Source: an uncultured Eubacterium sp.
GTDB lineage: Bacteria > Bacillota > Clostridia > Lachnospirales > Lachnospiraceae
Direction: 5' to 3'
Length of the DNA: 6,590 nt
Assembly: GCA_905236295.1 (NCBI GenBank)
Contig: CAJOQF010000144.1
Span: 1-6,590 of the forward strand
Shown here: one piece after another, positions 6,385 to 6,590 of the stretch
How positions within the stretch are numbered: the stretch's first letter is position 1
Layout: each line of letters opens with the position of its first letter
Translations under genes and position numbers: made by a program
The notes under the pieces: generated by a model
What the model was told of the DNA's origin: nothing
The model's database searches: none
The model's input: the letters and a program-made list of their open reading frames with translations, nothing else

Positions 6385-6425
6385 AAGACCTTTGGAATGA
6401 AAATTTCCAGAGGTCTTCTTTTTTT
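6385..6425 (+). terminator. Strong rho-independent terminator of the operon
   Basis: A 13-bp stem pairs AAGACCTTTGGAA (6385-6397) with TTCCAGAGGTCTT (6405-6417), containing one G-U pair and a 7-nt loop. It is followed by C and seven T (6419-6425). It lies 40 nt after the stop of the FkbH-like gene, so it should end transcription of the whole operon. Confidence 0.9.
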
Positions 6426-6428
6426 GCG

Positions 6429-6449
6429 AAAAATCCCCATCGGGGGTTT
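6429..6449 (-). terminator. Second hairpin, possible minus-strand terminator
   Basis: AAATCCCC (6431-6438) pairs with GGGGGTTT (6442-6449) around a 3-nt loop, including one G-U pair. Read on the minus strand, the G-rich arm is followed by five T (6433-6429), so it could stop transcription coming from the right. On the plus strand it has only three T and would be weak. No minus-strand gene is visible in the window to need it. Confidence 0.35.
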
Positions 6450-6514
6450 AAGAGCCTGAAATTCCTTTGACTGGGATATGAGAGGAAGTATTCCGGGAAA
6501 GGACGGGCGGAGAA

Positions 6515-6590
6515 ATGGTCGTAACTGTAGAGGAACTGAAAAGGATGGAGGATGCCGATATCCGGGATCTGAAGCGTGAGGAGCTGGATG
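6515..6590 (+). CDS. 5' end of a small ORF, DUF6870-like (truncated by window)
   Basis: An ATG opens a frame that stays open to the window edge, giving 25 residues plus one base. It begins MVVTVEELKRMEDADIRDL, which is highly charged. The TVEELKRME-x-x-DIR pattern resembles from memory the start of small DUF6870-type proteins found on clostridial conjugative and other mobile elements. Only the first part is present, so the family call is tentative. AAAGGA (6498-6503) lies 11 nt upstream and GGGCGGAG lies closer, so the ribosome binding site is mediocre. The stretch is visibly more G-rich than the operon before it, and it is separated by one or two terminators, so it is a separate transcription unit. 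It may mark the edge of another genomic segment. Confidence 0.45.
   Translation, partial: MVVTVEELKRMEDADIRDLKREELD

Noticed and set aside
6467..6494. TTGACT...TATTCC as a promoter for the last ORF
   Set aside because: The -10 matches poorly (three of six) with 16 bp spacing. The location is plausible but too weak to list.

Overview
The window reads as part of a surface-glycan or flagellin-glycan modification locus from a low-to-moderate GC Firmicute. The AT-rich genes, strong AGGAGG-type ribosome binding sites and protein styles suggest a clostridial gut-type bacterium such as a Lachnospiraceae. That placement is inference from sequence style; no 16S or marker gene is present. All convincing genes lie on the + strand.

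Layout: (1) 1-178 is a leader with a candidate sigma-A promoter (TTGACA, 17 bp, TAATAT) overlaid by short inverted repeats. (2) 179-481 encodes a small XRE-type HTH regulator, whose stop codon abuts the next ATG. (3) 482-1447 encodes a NodB-type polysaccharide deacetylase. (4) 1452-2564 encodes an FkbM-type methyltransferase with an extra N-terminal domain. (5) 2577-2813 encodes an acyl carrier protein. (6) A second SAM methyltransferase ends at 3523. Its conserved N-terminus lies in the supposed ACP-methyltransferase gap, without a start codon, in the -1 frame of the ACP gene. (7) 3536-4537 encodes a GNAT-like acyltransferase. (8) 4557-6344 encodes an FkbH-like HAD-IIIC protein. (9) A strong intrinsic terminator at 6385-6425 closes the operon. 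(10) After it the base composition changes and a truncated ORF starts at 6515, resembling small proteins common on clostridial mobile elements.

How the genes may work together: FkbH-type proteins are known to take glyceryl groups from 1,3-bisphosphoglycerate and load them on an ACP. A dedicated ACP, two methyltransferases and an acyltransferase around it suggest a pathway that makes an O-methylated glyceryl (or similar hydroxyacyl) thioester and transfers it to a sugar. The deacetylase could expose the amine or hydroxyl that is then acylated. Apart from the ACP-methyltransferase junction, the operon genes are separated by 0-19 nt, which fits co-expression from the leader promoter under the XRE protein.

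The most unusual point is the ACP-methyltransferase junction. The ACP gene ends in a run of seven G directly before its TAA, placed exactly as an in-frame G_GGG_GGG slippery heptamer. A -1 shift there gives a continuous 315-residue ACP-linker-methyltransferase protein with a Ser/Gly/Glu/Thr-rich linker. This could be programmed frameshifting, slippage, a phase-variable switch, a recent mutation or a one-base homopolymer error. The sequence alone cannot choose between these.
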